DNA from: Paracoccaceae bacterium
GTDB lineage: Bacteria > Pseudomonadota > Alphaproteobacteria > Rhodobacterales > Rhodobacteraceae
Direction: 5' to 3'
Assembly: GCA_023263735.1 (NCBI GenBank)
Contig: JALQUQ010000010.1
Coordinates: 1 to 18,904 of the forward strand
DNA: 18,904 nucleotides
How positions within the stretch are numbered: the first letter of the stretch is position 1; each line of letters starts with the position of its first letter. A program made the position numbers and the translations under genes. Shown piece after piece: positions 1 through 7,608 of the stretch. The notes under the pieces were generated by a model. It had not been told where the DNA came from. It did not search any database and saw nothing but the letters and a program-made list of their open reading frames with translations.

Positions 1-789
1 GGTCGGGCTGCCATGTATCCCCAGCTTGTGTTCGACACTCACCACCGAAAGACTGTTGCGCTCGCCCGGGGTGCCATCGGCTTTTGGCAGGAATTTGGGC
101 ACAAGGAACAGGCTGATCCCCTTGGTGCCCGGCACACCGTCGGGCAGGCGCGCCAAGACCAGATGGACCGTGTTTTCCAGAAAATCGGTGTCGCCCCAGG
201 TGATAAAGATCTTTTGCCCGGAAATGGCATAGCTGCCGTCGCCATTCGGTTCGGCCTTGGACCGCAATGCCCCCACATCCGACCCCGCCTGCGGTTCGGT
301 CAGGTTCATCGTGCCATTCCATTCGCCCGAAATCAGTTTGGGCAGATAGATTTCCTTCAGTTCGTCGCTGGCATGATGCTCCAGCGCCTCGATCTGACCC
401 TGAGTCAAAAGGGGGTTCAGTTGCAGGGAAAGGCAGGCAGAGGAAAACATGTCGTTCACGACGCTGGCCACGGTCAGCGGCAGCGCCATGCCGCCATGGT
501 CTGCCCCCGCCGCAATGGCGACCCAGCCCCCATCTGCAATCGCGCGATACCCTTCGGCAAATCCGGGCGAGGTGCGAACGACACCATTTTCCAGACGCGC
601 CGGCGTTTGGTCGCCCGCCCAGTTCAGGGGGGCGATGACATCTTCGGACAGGCGGGCCGCTTCGGTGATCACGGCTTCAACCGTTTCTGCCGTCGCATCG
701 GCAAAGCGTTCGGTGGCACTGACCGCGTGAAAGCCCACGACATGATCCAGAAGAAAGCGGAAATCAGAAACGGGCGCGCGGTATGGCAT
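1..789 (-). CDS. Acyl-CoA dehydrogenase, DmdC-like (partial, C-terminus beyond left edge)
   Basis: Reading the minus strand from the ATG at 787-789 gives 263 uninterrupted codons to base 1, so the gene continues past the window. The family is a flavoenzyme that oxidises acyl-CoA to enoyl-CoA and passes electrons to electron transfer flavoprotein. The protein starts MPYRAPVSDFRFLLDHVVGF and carries the acyl-CoA dehydrogenase middle-domain signature LTEPQAGSDVGAL (about residues 163-175), followed by SGQKIFITWGD and VHLVLARLPDG. The N-terminal extension and these motifs resemble the DmdC (3-methylmercaptopropionyl-CoA dehydrogenase) branch, whose members are near 590 residues, so less than half is visible and the catalytic base cannot be checked. 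A GAGG Shine-Dalgarno lies just upstream of the start. Substrate is uncertain: DmdC-like paralogues are common and not all act on DMSP intermediates. An ETF-ubiquinone oxidoreductase at 3731 would accept its electrons. Confidence 0.9.
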   Translation of the reverse strand, partial: MPYRAPVSDFRFLLDHVVGFHAVSATERFADATAETVEAVITEAARLSEDVIAPLNWAGDQTPARLENGVVRTSPGFAEGYRAIADGGWVAIAAGADHGGMALPLTVASVVNDMFSSACLSLQLNPLLTQGQIEALEHHASDELKEIYLPKLISGEWNGTMNLTEPQAGSDVGALRSKAEPNGDGSYAISGQKIFITWGDTDFLENTVHLVLARLPDGVPGTKGISLFLVPKFLPKADGTPGERNSLSVVSVEHKLGIHGSPT

Positions 790-840
790 GGTGTCCTCGG
801 TGTCTTGGGGGCCTTGGCAAGATGGCCTGTCGGGTTTATG

Positions 841-882
841 GGCTTGACCACAGGTTAGCCACAGCGGTCAACCACTCAAGCC
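841..882. promoter_or_regulatory. Interleaved inverted repeats between divergent genes (possible operator)
   Basis: The 107-base gap between the acyl-CoA dehydrogenase and sua5 starts contains two overlapping dyads. GGCTTGA (841-847) pairs with TCAAGCC (876-882), and TTGACC (844-849) pairs with GGTCAA (866-871). CCACAG is also directly repeated at 848-853 and 859-864. Paired half-sites between divergent starts suggest a regulator-binding region, but no known operator consensus is recognised and neither strand shows a convincing -10 element. Confidence 0.3.
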
Positions 883-896
883 CTACGCTACGTCAC

Positions 897-1868
897 ATGG
901 TCCAGAACACGATCGTCCTTTCGTCGGACACCGATGGCATCGGTCAGGCCGTGCGGTTCTTGCGCGCGGGCCAACTGGTCGCCATGCCGACAGAAACGGT
1001 TTACGGGCTGGCCGGAGATGCGCGCAATCCGGCGGCGGTGGCCGCGATCTTTGCGGCCAAGGGGCGACCGACCTTCAACCCCTTGATTGCGCATGTGGCC
1101 GATCAGGCGATGGCCGAGAGCCTTGCCCAGTTCAACGATCTGGCGCGGGCCTTGGCGCACCGGTTCTGGCCGGGGCCGCTGACACTGGTGCTGCCCCTGC
1201 GTCCGGGCCATGGTCTGGCTGAATTGGCATTGGCCGGAAATCCGACTGTCGCCCTGCGGGTGCCTGCCCATCCGGTGGCCCAAGATCTGCTGCGCGCCTT
1301 TGGCGGTCCCTTGGCTGGCCCCTCGGCCAATCCGTCGGGCCGGGTGTCGCCAACGCGGGTTGATCATGTGCTGGAGGGTTTGGGCGGCAAGATCGCCGGG
1401 ATCATCGACGGTGGCCTTTGCCGGGTGGGCGTCGAATCGACCATCATCGGATTTGACGAGGATTTGTCAGGGAACCATGCGGTGATGCTCCGACAGGGCG
1501 GCATTGCCGAAGAAGACATCGAGACCATCACCGGACCTTTGCGCCGGGGCGGCCATGCCGAAAAACCAAATGCGCCGGGACAGTTGATCAGCCATTATGC
1601 ACCCGAGGCGACGGTGCGACTTGAGGCCCGCCAGCCCGAATCCGGAGAAATCTGGGTGGGGTTCGGGCCTGACTGCCCGGGTGCGCCCTTGTCCCTCTCG
1701 CCTTCGGGTGACCTTGCCGAGGCGGCTGCGACCCTGTTCCAGACCCTGCGTGAGGCGGATCGGCTGGCGTCGGCAGGGCAACGTATCGCTTTCGCCCCCG
1801 TGCCAGATCATGGGTTGGGGCGCGCGATCAATGACCGTCTTTCACGCGCCGCCGCACCCCGCCCGTGA
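897..1868 (+). CDS. sua5: Threonylcarbamoyl-AMP synthase, Sua5/YrdC type
   Basis: This 323-residue cytoplasmic enzyme makes threonylcarbamoyl-AMP from threonine, bicarbonate and ATP, the first step of t6A37 modification of ANN-decoding tRNAs. The YrdC domain spans about residues 10-205, with PTETVYGL (31-38), KGRPTFNPL (55-63) in the nucleotide-binding region and SANPSGRVSPT (143-153). A linker leads to the smaller Sua5 C-terminal domain, recognised by PGQLISHYAPEA. This two-domain form is longer than E. coli TsaC (about 190 residues). The ATG at 897 was chosen because upstream in-frame codons back to 783 would overlap the divergent acyl-CoA dehydrogenase start and look non-coding. No good Shine-Dalgarno precedes it, so the transcript may have a short or weak leader. 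It converges on the 1958-2980 gene. Confidence 0.93.
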   Translation: MVQNTIVLSSDTDGIGQAVRFLRAGQLVAMPTETVYGLAGDARNPAAVAAIFAAKGRPTFNPLIAHVADQAMAESLAQFNDLARALAHRFWPGPLTLVLPLRPGHGLAELALAGNPTVALRVPAHPVAQDLLRAFGGPLAGPSANPSGRVSPTRVDHVLEGLGGKIAGIIDGGLCRVGVESTIIGFDEDLSGNHAVMLRQGGIAEEDIETITGPLRRGGHAEKPNAPGQLISHYAPEATVRLEARQPESGEIWVGFGPDCPGAPLSLSPSGDLAEAAATLFQTLREADRLASAGQRIAFAPVPDHGLGRAINDRLSRAAAPRP

Positions 1869-1891
1869 CCTGCGGGGTTGATCTGGTACCA

Positions 1892-1915
1892 CAAAATTCT
1901 TGATCAAGAATTTTG
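1892..1915. repeat. Perfect 24-bp AT-rich palindrome
   Basis: The sequence from CAAAATTC (1892) through the centre TTGATCAA (1900-1907) to GAATTTTG (ending 1915) is a perfect palindrome with 12-base arms and no spacer. It is strikingly AT-rich against high-GC surroundings. It starts 23 bases after the sua5 stop, in the gap between two convergent genes. A role as a bidirectional terminator is possible, but the stem is AT-rich with no separate U-tract, so a DNA-level protein-binding site or a dispersed repeat is also plausible. Confidence 0.75.
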
Positions 1916-1937
1916 CAATTTCCTTGAAAGGAAATTG
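1916..1937. repeat. Second palindrome, 10-bp arms with 2-base centre
   Basis: CAATTTCCTT (1916-1925) and AAGGAAATTG (1928-1937) are perfect inverted repeats around GA. The element abuts the preceding 24-bp palindrome with no gap and ends 20 bases before the stop of the convergent minus-strand gene. Together the pair fills 46 of the 89 intergenic bases. The arms resemble those of the first element (both built on AATT plus CTT/AAG) but are not copies. Confidence 0.7.
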
Positions 1938-1957
1938 GCGTGACCACACTGCCCGTG

Positions 1958-2980
1958 TTAATCGAACACGCCCATCACGCGACCGAACAGCATGAAGGCG
2001 CGTGCGGTGCGGGTTTCGACCAGTTCGGCGATTTCGGCGTCGGTCGCGTTTTTCTCGAACTGCTGGAAGGTCTTGTCAAAGGTGCGCAGGAAATGGTGGC
2101 CCGCATCTCGAAACACCGGATCTTCGCGCATACGACCGGCGGTCAGGGCCAGCGATGAACGATCCCGAACCCCGCCTACGGCCGCGATGCCCCGCCCGCG
2201 TTCGCCTGCCGCAAAGCGCCGCCAGAGTTCTGGCCGCGCGCGGTCAGGCTTCAGGTCGTCCATATAGATGCCCTCTTGGCTCAGGAGGGTCAGCACATCC
2301 TGAGCCGAGCGGATCAGGCGGGCGATATCGCGGTCTTCCAGCGCAAGGCGGAGGGCTCGGAATCCCTCTTTGTCATCCGGGCTTTCCGGGAATTGCAGGG
2401 CACGGATGAAATCGGCCAGCGAAAGCGGCGCGCGTAGCGCTTCGGCCGGAGTGCCAAGCGCGAGGCCAGGCTGTTCTTCGGCGGTGGTTTGCGGCTCGGG
2501 CGGGACCAGCGCGGCCTTTCGGTCGGCCGAGGCCACGGAAAGCGACGAATCGCGGCGCGAGGTAAAGCGGGCAATCGCGGTTTCGGTCTGCTTTGCCGCC
2601 TGGGTCAGTTCTTCAAGCTTGCGCTCGACGGTCGGCTTCATGGCGCCCGTCGTTGACTGCGATGCGATATAGGCCGAGCGCATGGCATCGACCGAGGCTT
2701 GCAAGCGTGCGGCTTCGGCGCGCAGGATGCGGATCGACCGCAGGGTCGTTGCGGCGGCCCAGATCAGCGCCAAGGGCAAAAAGATGACCAGCGCGGCCAT
2801 GACCATGCCAATCGGGCCGTCGCTGTTGACGCCTTTCGGGCTTTGGATGACGTAAACCACCGCCGCAGAGGTCCAGACCACCGACAGGGCTGCGGCGACG
2901 AATTCCGTCACCGAAAAGCGCGGCTCGTCCGCCATGGGAACGGCGCTGGGATCGGTCTGCGGGGCGGGGCTTTCAGTCAT
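1958..2980 (-). CDS. Two-helix membrane protein with coiled coil, function unknown
   Basis: I do not recognise a named family for this 340-residue protein. A short Pro-rich N-terminus is followed by two hydrophobic helices (about residues 24-46 and 56-80) joined by a short polar loop. Next come a helical, probably coiled-coil stretch (about 81-140, rich in A, E, R, Q and L) and a disordered Pro/Glu-rich linker (about 150-190). The C-terminal part is a mostly helical, charged domain beginning near LSLADFIRALQFPESPDDKE. The likely topology is an inner-membrane hairpin with a long cytoplasmic tail. It starts 28 bases after the greA stop on the same strand, so the two are probably co-transcribed. 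The region before the ATG (CAAGAGCCAGCA) gives only a weak ribosome-binding site. It could be a scaffold or regulator, but nothing in the sequence specifies which. Confidence 0.85.
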   Translation of the reverse strand: MTESPAPQTDPSAVPMADEPRFSVTEFVAAALSVVWTSAAVVYVIQSPKGVNSDGPIGMVMAALVIFLPLALIWAAATTLRSIRILRAEAARLQASVDAMRSAYIASQSTTGAMKPTVERKLEELTQAAKQTETAIARFTSRRDSSLSVASADRKAALVPPEPQTTAEEQPGLALGTPAEALRAPLSLADFIRALQFPESPDDKEGFRALRLALEDRDIARLIRSAQDVLTLLSQEGIYMDDLKPDRARPELWRRFAAGERGRGIAAVGGVRDRSSLALTAGRMREDPVFRDAGHHFLRTFDKTFQQFEKNATDAEIAELVETRTARAFMLFGRVMGVFD

Positions 2981-3008
2981 TGCTGGCTCTTGGCATCCGG
3001 TTGGCCGC

Positions 3009-3479
3009 TTACAGGAAGCGGACGCTCACCACCTCATAGGCGCGGTCACCGCCGGGGGTCTTGACCTCGACGCTGTCGCCTTCGTCCTTGCCGATCAGGG
3101 CGCGGGCAAGGGGCGAGCGGATGTTCAGCAGCCCGCGTTCGATGTCGGCCTCGGCTTCGCCCACGATCTGATAGGTTTTTTCCTCGTCGGTGTCTTCGTC
3201 CACCAAGGTCACCGTGGCGCCGAATTTGATCGACCCGGACAGGCGCGATGTGTCGATGACCTCGGCCAGCGACAGCATTCCTTCCAGTTCCTTGATGCGG
3301 CCTTCGATGAAGGACTGCTTTTCGCGGGCGGAATGGTATTCGGCGTTTTCGGACAGGTCGCCATGTTCGCGCGCCTCGGCAATGGCGCGAATGACGGCGG
3401 GGCGATCGACCGTCTTCAGGATCTTCAGCTCTTCATCCAGAGCGTTGAAGCCGTTGCGGGTCATTGGGATCTTTTCCAT
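3009..3479 (-). CDS. greA: Transcription elongation factor GreA
   Basis: GreA enters the secondary channel of backtracked RNA polymerase and stimulates cleavage of the transcript 3' end. The 156-residue length matches the family. The N-terminal coiled coil (about 1-75) carries the tip motif [10 protein letters not shown], with D41 and E44 at the positions of the E. coli catalytic acidic pair. The C-terminal FKBP-like domain contains the conserved stretch ending [20 protein letters not shown]. The ATG at 3477-3479 was chosen from family alignment ([18 protein letters not shown]) and a strong GGAAGGTGAC Shine-Dalgarno just upstream. The reading frame stays open a further 204 bases upstream, but that part is compositionally non-coding and holds a hairpin. 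It is divergent from ETF-QO and followed by the membrane-protein gene. Confidence 0.96.
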   Translation of the reverse strand: MEKIPMTRNGFNALDEELKILKTVDRPAVIRAIAEAREHGDLSENAEYHSAREKQSFIEGRIKELEGMLSLAEVIDTSRLSGSIKFGATVTLVDEDTDEEKTYQIVGEAEADIERGLLNIRSPLARALIGKDEGDSVEVKTPGGDRAYEVVSVRFL

Positions 3480-3493
3480 CGTCACCTTCCACG

Positions 3494-3528
3494 AAAAGAA
3501 GAACCACGGCCCCGGGGAGGGGCCATGG
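3494..3528 (-). terminator. Terminator-like hairpin in the greA leader (possible attenuator)
   Basis: Reading the minus strand, CCATGGCCCC (3528-3519) pairs with GGGGCCGTGG (3513-3504) across a five-base loop, giving a 10-bp stem with one G-U pair. The stem is followed at once by TTCTTCTTTT (3503-3494), eight of ten being T. That is an intrinsic-terminator arrangement pointing into greA, ending 14 bases before its start codon. No gene upstream on this strand needs terminating. Read on the plus strand the hairpin lacks a T-tract, so the signal is directional. Confidence 0.6.
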
Positions 3529-3730
3529 CTCTGGTTTGCAGACACCCAAGCGGAAGCGCGCTCCAATTGCAAGAGGGGACGGCGGTTCTGGGCAGAACAC
3601 TGTCGCCCTTTGGCAAGAAAATTGCGGAAATGCTGCGATGCGGAAACGCGATGTTGCGTCATGGTTGACCTATGACTTCCCATGGGGCAATGACATTGGC
3701 GACAAATTTGGGGACAGCGAAGGACAAGCC

Positions 3731-5380
3731 ATGAACCAGGTCGAGCGCGAGAAGATGGAATACGATGTCGTGATCGTCGGCGCGGGGCCTGCGGGCCTGT
3801 CGGCGGCGATCCGGTTGAAGCAGTTGGATGCCGATCTGTCGGTGGTGGTGCTGGAGAAGGGCTCTGAAGTCGGGGCGCATATCCTGTCGGGCGCCGTCTT
3901 GGACCCGGCCGGTCTGGATGCGCTCTTGCCCGATTGGCGCAACATGGGCGCGCCGATCAAGACGCCGGTCAAGGAAGACAACTTTTATATGCTTGGGCCG
4001 GCCGGCAAGATTCGCATTCCGAATTGGCCAATGCCGCCCTTGATGAACAACCACGGCAACTACATCGTGTCGATGGCGAATGTCTGCCGTTGGATGGCGG
4101 GTGTGGCCGAAGAACTGGGTGTCGAGATTTTCCCGGGGATGTCGTGTAGCGAATTGGTCTATGATGGGGACCGCGTTGCCGGTGTTGTCGCCGGGGAATT
4201 CGGTCGCGACGCCGAAACGGGCGAGCCGGGGCCGAATTACGAGCCGGGCATGGAGCTTTTGGGCAAATATGTCTTCCTGTCGGAAGGCGTGCGTGGCAGC
4301 CTGGCCAAGGAAGTCATCGCCAAATATTCGCTGAGCAAGGGTCATTGCCCGCAGAAATTCGGCATTGGCATGAAGGAAATCTGGGAGATCGATCCGGCCA
4401 AGCATCGCGAGGGCACGGTCACCCATACGATGGGTTGGCCGCTGGGGTCGAATGCGGGTGGCGGGTCCTTCATCTATCACCTTGAGAACAATCAGGTCTA
4501 TGTGGGCTTTGTGGTTCACCTGAACTATGAAAACCCGCATCTTTATCCCTATATGGAATTCCAGCGGTTCAAGCATCATCCGATGGTGGCCGAACTGCTG
4601 GCAGGGGGGAAGCGCGTGGCCTATGGCGCGCGGGCGATTTCCGAGGGCGGCTGGCAGTCGATGCCAAAGATGGTGGCACCCGGTGTGGCGCTTCTGGGCT
4701 GCTCGGTCGGGATGGTCAACGTGCCGCGGATCAAGGGCAACCACAACGCGATGCTGTCGGGCAAAGCGGCGGCCGAGGCGGCCTATGCGGCGTTGCAGTC
4801 TGGCCGTTCGGGCGACGAGCTGACCGATTACGAGACCGAAGTTCGCACCGGCGCGATTGGCCGCGATCTGAAAAAGGTGCGCAACGTCAAACCGCTGTGG
4901 TCGAAATACGGTCTGGTCGCCAGCTTGGTTGGGGGTGGTTTGGACATGTGGTTGAACACCGCCGGTCTGACTGCATTTGGAACCCTGCGTCACCGCAAGT
5001 CGGATGCGGCGGCGACGGGTCTTGCCAAGGATCACAAGCCGATCGATTACCCGAAACCCGATGGCAAACTGTCGTTCGACCGTCTGACCAACGTGGCGTT
5101 CAGCTTTACCAACCACGATGAAAGCCAACCGGCCCATCTGAAGCTGAAGGACAAGTCGATCCCGATTTCGGTAAACCTGCAGAAATATGCCGAACCGGCG
5201 CAGCGGTATTGCCCGGCGGGGGTTTACGAAGTGATTGCCGAAGATGGAAAAGATCCGCGCTTTGTGATCAACTTCCAGAACTGCGTGCACTGCAAGACCT
5301 GCGACATCAAGGACCCGTCGCAGAACATCAATTGGACCACGCCGCAGGGCGGTGACGGCCCCAATTACCCCAATATGTGA
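3731..5380 (+). CDS. etfQO: Electron transfer flavoprotein-ubiquinone oxidoreductase
   Basis: This 549-residue monotopic inner-membrane enzyme (FAD plus one 4Fe-4S cluster) transfers electrons from reduced ETF to ubiquinone. The Rossmann motif GAGPAGLS starts at residue 17, after DVVIVG. Four cysteines for the cluster are C494 (RYCPAGVYE) and C518, C521, C524 (CVHCKTCDI) in the C-terminal ferredoxin-like domain. The length matches bacterial and mitochondrial family members without transit peptide. The ATG at 3731 is preceded by AAGGA, while in-frame sequence further upstream overlaps the greA leader and is not protein-like. The 251-base gap to divergent greA must hold both promoters, but I see no convincing -35/-10 pair. 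The stop codon overlaps the next start. It links the acyl-CoA dehydrogenase reaction to the quinone pool. Confidence 0.96.
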   Translation: MNQVEREKMEYDVVIVGAGPAGLSAAIRLKQLDADLSVVVLEKGSEVGAHILSGAVLDPAGLDALLPDWRNMGAPIKTPVKEDNFYMLGPAGKIRIPNWPMPPLMNNHGNYIVSMANVCRWMAGVAEELGVEIFPGMSCSELVYDGDRVAGVVAGEFGRDAETGEPGPNYEPGMELLGKYVFLSEGVRGSLAKEVIAKYSLSKGHCPQKFGIGMKEIWEIDPAKHREGTVTHTMGWPLGSNAGGGSFIYHLENNQVYVGFVVHLNYENPHLYPYMEFQRFKHHPMVAELLAGGKRVAYGARAISEGGWQSMPKMVAPGVALLGCSVGMVNVPRIKGNHNAMLSGKAAAEAAYAALQSGRSGDELTDYETEVRTGAIGRDLKKVRNVKPLWSKYGLVASLVGGGLDMWLNTAGLTAFGTLRHRKSDAAATGLAKDHKPIDYPKPDGKLSFDRLTNVAFSFTNHDESQPAHLKLKDKSIPISVNLQKYAEPAQRYCPAGVYEVIAEDGKDPRFVINFQNCVHCKTCDIKDPSQNINWTTPQGGDGPNYPNM

Positions 5381-5811
5381 TGCAAAACGGCCCGGCCCCC
5401 GACGATATCCTTGCCTTTATCCGCAGCTCTTGCGGAAAAGTGCCGGATGTCGCGGGCCGGGCCGATCTTTTTGCGGCCCTTGCCTTGGATGGGGATCGGG
5501 CCGAGGCGTTCATGCAGGCTTTTGCGGCAGAGTTCGGGGTTGATCTGACGGGATATGAGCCCGCCTATCATTCCCAGACCAAAGGGCGGGCTTGGCGCTT
5601 GGGCTGGCCGATTCCGGTGCCCCATCAATTTGGGGTCCGGATTCCGATTGCCCTGTCGCATCTGGTGGCAGCAGCCCAAAGCGGCGCTTGGGCCATGCGC
5701 TATCCCAATCTGACCCCACGGCCGAGCCACGATTGGCTGAATGCGGTCCTTGTGCTGGGCGGATTGCCGTTGGTGGTGGCTGGGCTCGTGTTTTTGATCC
5801 GGTTGGTTTGA
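5380..5811 (+). CDS. DUF1493-type acyl-carrier-like protein with C-terminal membrane helix
   Basis: The ATG at 5380 shares its A with the TGA stop of ETF-QO (TGATG), so translation is probably coupled; a GTG one codon earlier is less likely. The 143-residue protein opens with a helical domain containing ALDGDRAEAFMQAFAAEFGV, which I match from memory to DUF1493, a family related to acyl carrier proteins. Where a carrier would have the DSL serine for phosphopantetheine, this protein has DGD, so it should not carry an acyl chain. A middle segment includes GWPIPVPHQFGVRIPIALSHLVAAAQSGAWA. The last 25 or so residues form a hydrophobic helix (LNAVLVLGGLPLVVAGLVFLI), suggesting inner-membrane anchoring. 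Function is unknown; the coupling hints at a link to ETF-QO or the membrane nearby. Confidence 0.82.
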   Translation: MQNGPAPDDILAFIRSSCGKVPDVAGRADLFAALALDGDRAEAFMQAFAAEFGVDLTGYEPAYHSQTKGRAWRLGWPIPVPHQFGVRIPIALSHLVAAAQSGAWAMRYPNLTPRPSHDWLNAVLVLGGLPLVVAGLVFLIRLV

Positions 5812-5907
5812 TCCTGCTCGAATCCTCGTGATCGGGGCCAGTTGGCATTGCGTCCTTGGGGAGGCGCAGATAGCTTGGCCCTATTGATTTCAAGAGCATG
5901 GACCCAG

Positions 5908-7602
5908 ATGCCCGTTCATATCAAAAGAACCCTCGCTGCCGCGCTTCTGTCATCGTGCCTGTTTGTCGGGGCAAATCCCGGTTTTGCCGAAGGGGCCAAG
6001 GCGGATGCCGGGGCCTATCTTGCGGCGCATGCCGCAGCGACGGCCAATGATTATCGGCAGGGGGCCTATTGGTTCAGCCGCGCCTTGGAGGGGGATCCGA
6101 CGAATGCCCCGCTTTTGGAAGGGGTTGTCGTTTCCTATCTGTCGCTGGGCGAGATCGAAGCCGCAGGCAAAGCAGCGGGCCAATTGCGCGAACTGGGCGG
6201 AAAGTCGATTTCGGCGAATATCGCGCTCGCCGCAGCGGCGGCCCTGCGCGAAGATTATGATGATCTGCTGAAAGACGATCCCGACCGCGCGATTGGCAAT
6301 CTGGTCGATGGGCTGATCCGGGCTTGGGCCGAATTTGGCAAAGGCAGCATGACCGAGGCGCTGGAAGGGTTCGACGCGCTGGCAAAGGGCGAAGGGGTCA
6401 AGGCGTTTGCATTGTATCACAAAGCCTTGGCTTTGGCGGCCGTGGGGGATTTCGAAGGGGCGGATGAAATCCTTTCGGGCCGGTCGGATGGGCCAATCGT
6501 GGTCAATCGGCGGGGCCTGCTGGCCCATGTCGAGATTCTGAGCCAGTTGGAACGCAATGACGACGCGATCAAACTGGTGGATCAATCCTTTCCCGGTGGC
6601 GGCGATCCCGAGGTCGTGCAGATCAGAAAACGATTGACCGCGGGCGAGACGCTGCCCTTTACCACCGTCAAGGGCGGCAAAGGCGGCATTGGCGAGGTGT
6701 TCTTTTCGGTGGCCTCGGCTTTGACCGCCGATGCCGAGCCCAGCTATACCCTGCTTTATTCACGGGCCGCTGTGGCCCTGTCAGACGGCAATATCGAGGG
6801 CGTTTTGCAATCGGCGCGCCTGCTGGACGAATTGGGGCAGAGGGAATTGGCGGCAGAGACCTATGCCCGCGTTCCGGCCGAAGATCCGAACTTTCATATG
6901 GCTGAAATCGGTCGGGCCGAGGCGATTTATGCCTTGGACCGCAAGGAGGAGGCTTTGGGCATTCTGGGCACCCTTTCGCGGACCCATGCCGAGCAATCGG
7001 CCGTCTTCCTTGCCCTTGGTGACATGTTGCGGCGCGAAGAACGGTTCAAAGATGCGGCAGACGCCTATCAGAACGCCATTGATCTGACCCCCAACCCAGA
7101 ACAGCGGCATTGGGTCTTGTTCTATTCCTTGGGCGTTTCCTACGAACGGACAAGCGATTGGGAGAAATCCGAGCAGAATTTCCGCCGCGCGCTTGAACTC
7201 TATCCGGATCAGCCGCAGGTGTTGAATTATCTGGGCTATAGTCTGGTGGACCGGGGCGAAAAGCTGGAGGAGGCGCTGGAAATGATCCAGCGGGCCGTCG
7301 CTGCGCGCCCCGATGCCGGCTATATCATCGACAGCTTGGCCTGGGCCTATTTCCGGCTGGGTCGCTATCAAGACGCGTTGGAGCCGATGGAGCGCGCCAG
7401 CCTGCTGGAACCCGTTGACCCCGTAGTCACCGACCATCTGGGCGATGTGTATTGGGAAAACGGGCGCAAGCTTGAGGCCCGGTTCCAGTGGCGTCGGGCC
7501 CTGAGTTTCGAGCCCGAAGAGAAAGAAGCTGTTCGCATTCGCCGCAAACTTGAAATAGGTTTGGACGAAGTCAGAAAAGAGGAAGGGGAAAAAACCCCTT
7601 AA
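5908..7602 (+). CDS. Exported tetratricopeptide-repeat protein
   Basis: The 564-residue protein begins MPVHIKRTLAAALLSSCLFV, a signal peptide. It could be cut by signal peptidase I after NPGFA (about residue 27), or LSSC could act as a lipobox, making it a lipoprotein; the sequence does not decide. TPR-like helices occupy much of the rest, clearest in five consecutive repeats from about residue 366 to 540, with typical signatures such as LGDMLRREERFKDAADAYQNA, LGVSYERTSDWEKSEQNF and LAWAYFRLGRYQDALEPM. TPR proteins act as binding scaffolds, so a periplasmic or outer-membrane assembly role is an inference. The ATG at 5908 was chosen because it starts the signal peptide; an ATG at 5898 is out of frame. 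The ispE start lies 6 bases after the stop, so the genes are likely co-transcribed. Confidence 0.9.
   Translation: MPVHIKRTLAAALLSSCLFVGANPGFAEGAKADAGAYLAAHAAATANDYRQGAYWFSRALEGDPTNAPLLEGVVVSYLSLGEIEAAGKAAGQLRELGGKSISANIALAAAAALREDYDDLLKDDPDRAIGNLVDGLIRAWAEFGKGSMTEALEGFDALAKGEGVKAFALYHKALALAAVGDFEGADEILSGRSDGPIVVNRRGLLAHVEILSQLERNDDAIKLVDQSFPGGGDPEVVQIRKRLTAGETLPFTTVKGGKGGIGEVFFSVASALTADAEPSYTLLYSRAAVALSDGNIEGVLQSARLLDELGQRELAAETYARVPAEDPNFHMAEIGRAEAIYALDRKEEALGILGTLSRTHAEQSAVFLALGDMLRREERFKDAADAYQNAIDLTPNPEQRHWVLFYSLGVSYERTSDWEKSEQNFRRALELYPDQPQVLNYLGYSLVDRGEKLEEALEMIQRAVAARPDAGYIIDSLAWAYFRLGRYQDALEPMERASLLEPVDPVVTDHLGDVYWENGRKLEARFQWRRALSFEPEEKEAVRIRRKLEIGLDEVRKEEGEKTP
7583..7600 (+). promoter_or_regulatory. 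Short hairpin at the TPR gene end, before ispE
   Basis: AAGGGG (7583-7588) and CCCCTT (7595-7600) form a perfect 6-bp stem over an all-A loop, inside the last codons of the TPR gene and 8 bases before the ispE ATG. The purine-rich left arm is the only Shine-Dalgarno-like sequence near ispE but is too far upstream to act normally. No T-tract follows, so it is not a terminator. It may affect coupling of ispE translation, or be chance. Confidence 0.3.
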
Positions 7603-7608
7603 GTTTCA

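Noticed and set aside
13..858. Long plus-strand open frame opposite the acyl-CoA dehydrogenase
   Set aside because: It is antisense to a clearly recognisable protein and its His/Arg/Gly-rich composition is typical of a high-GC shadow frame.
1900..1907. FNR/Anr-type box (TTGAT...ATCAA) in the first palindrome
   Set aside because: The half-sites touch (TTGATCAA) without the required four-base spacer, and the site is in a convergent gap, not a promoter.
3480..3683. In-frame upstream extension of greA
   Set aside because: The family starts at [10 protein letters not shown] with a good Shine-Dalgarno at 3479, and the extension runs through the leader hairpin with non-protein-like composition.
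3659..5290. 543-codon minus-strand open frame opposite ETF-QO
   Set aside because: The plus strand encodes a full-length ETF-QO with all cofactor motifs; the opposite frame is His/Arg/Gln-rich with no family pattern.
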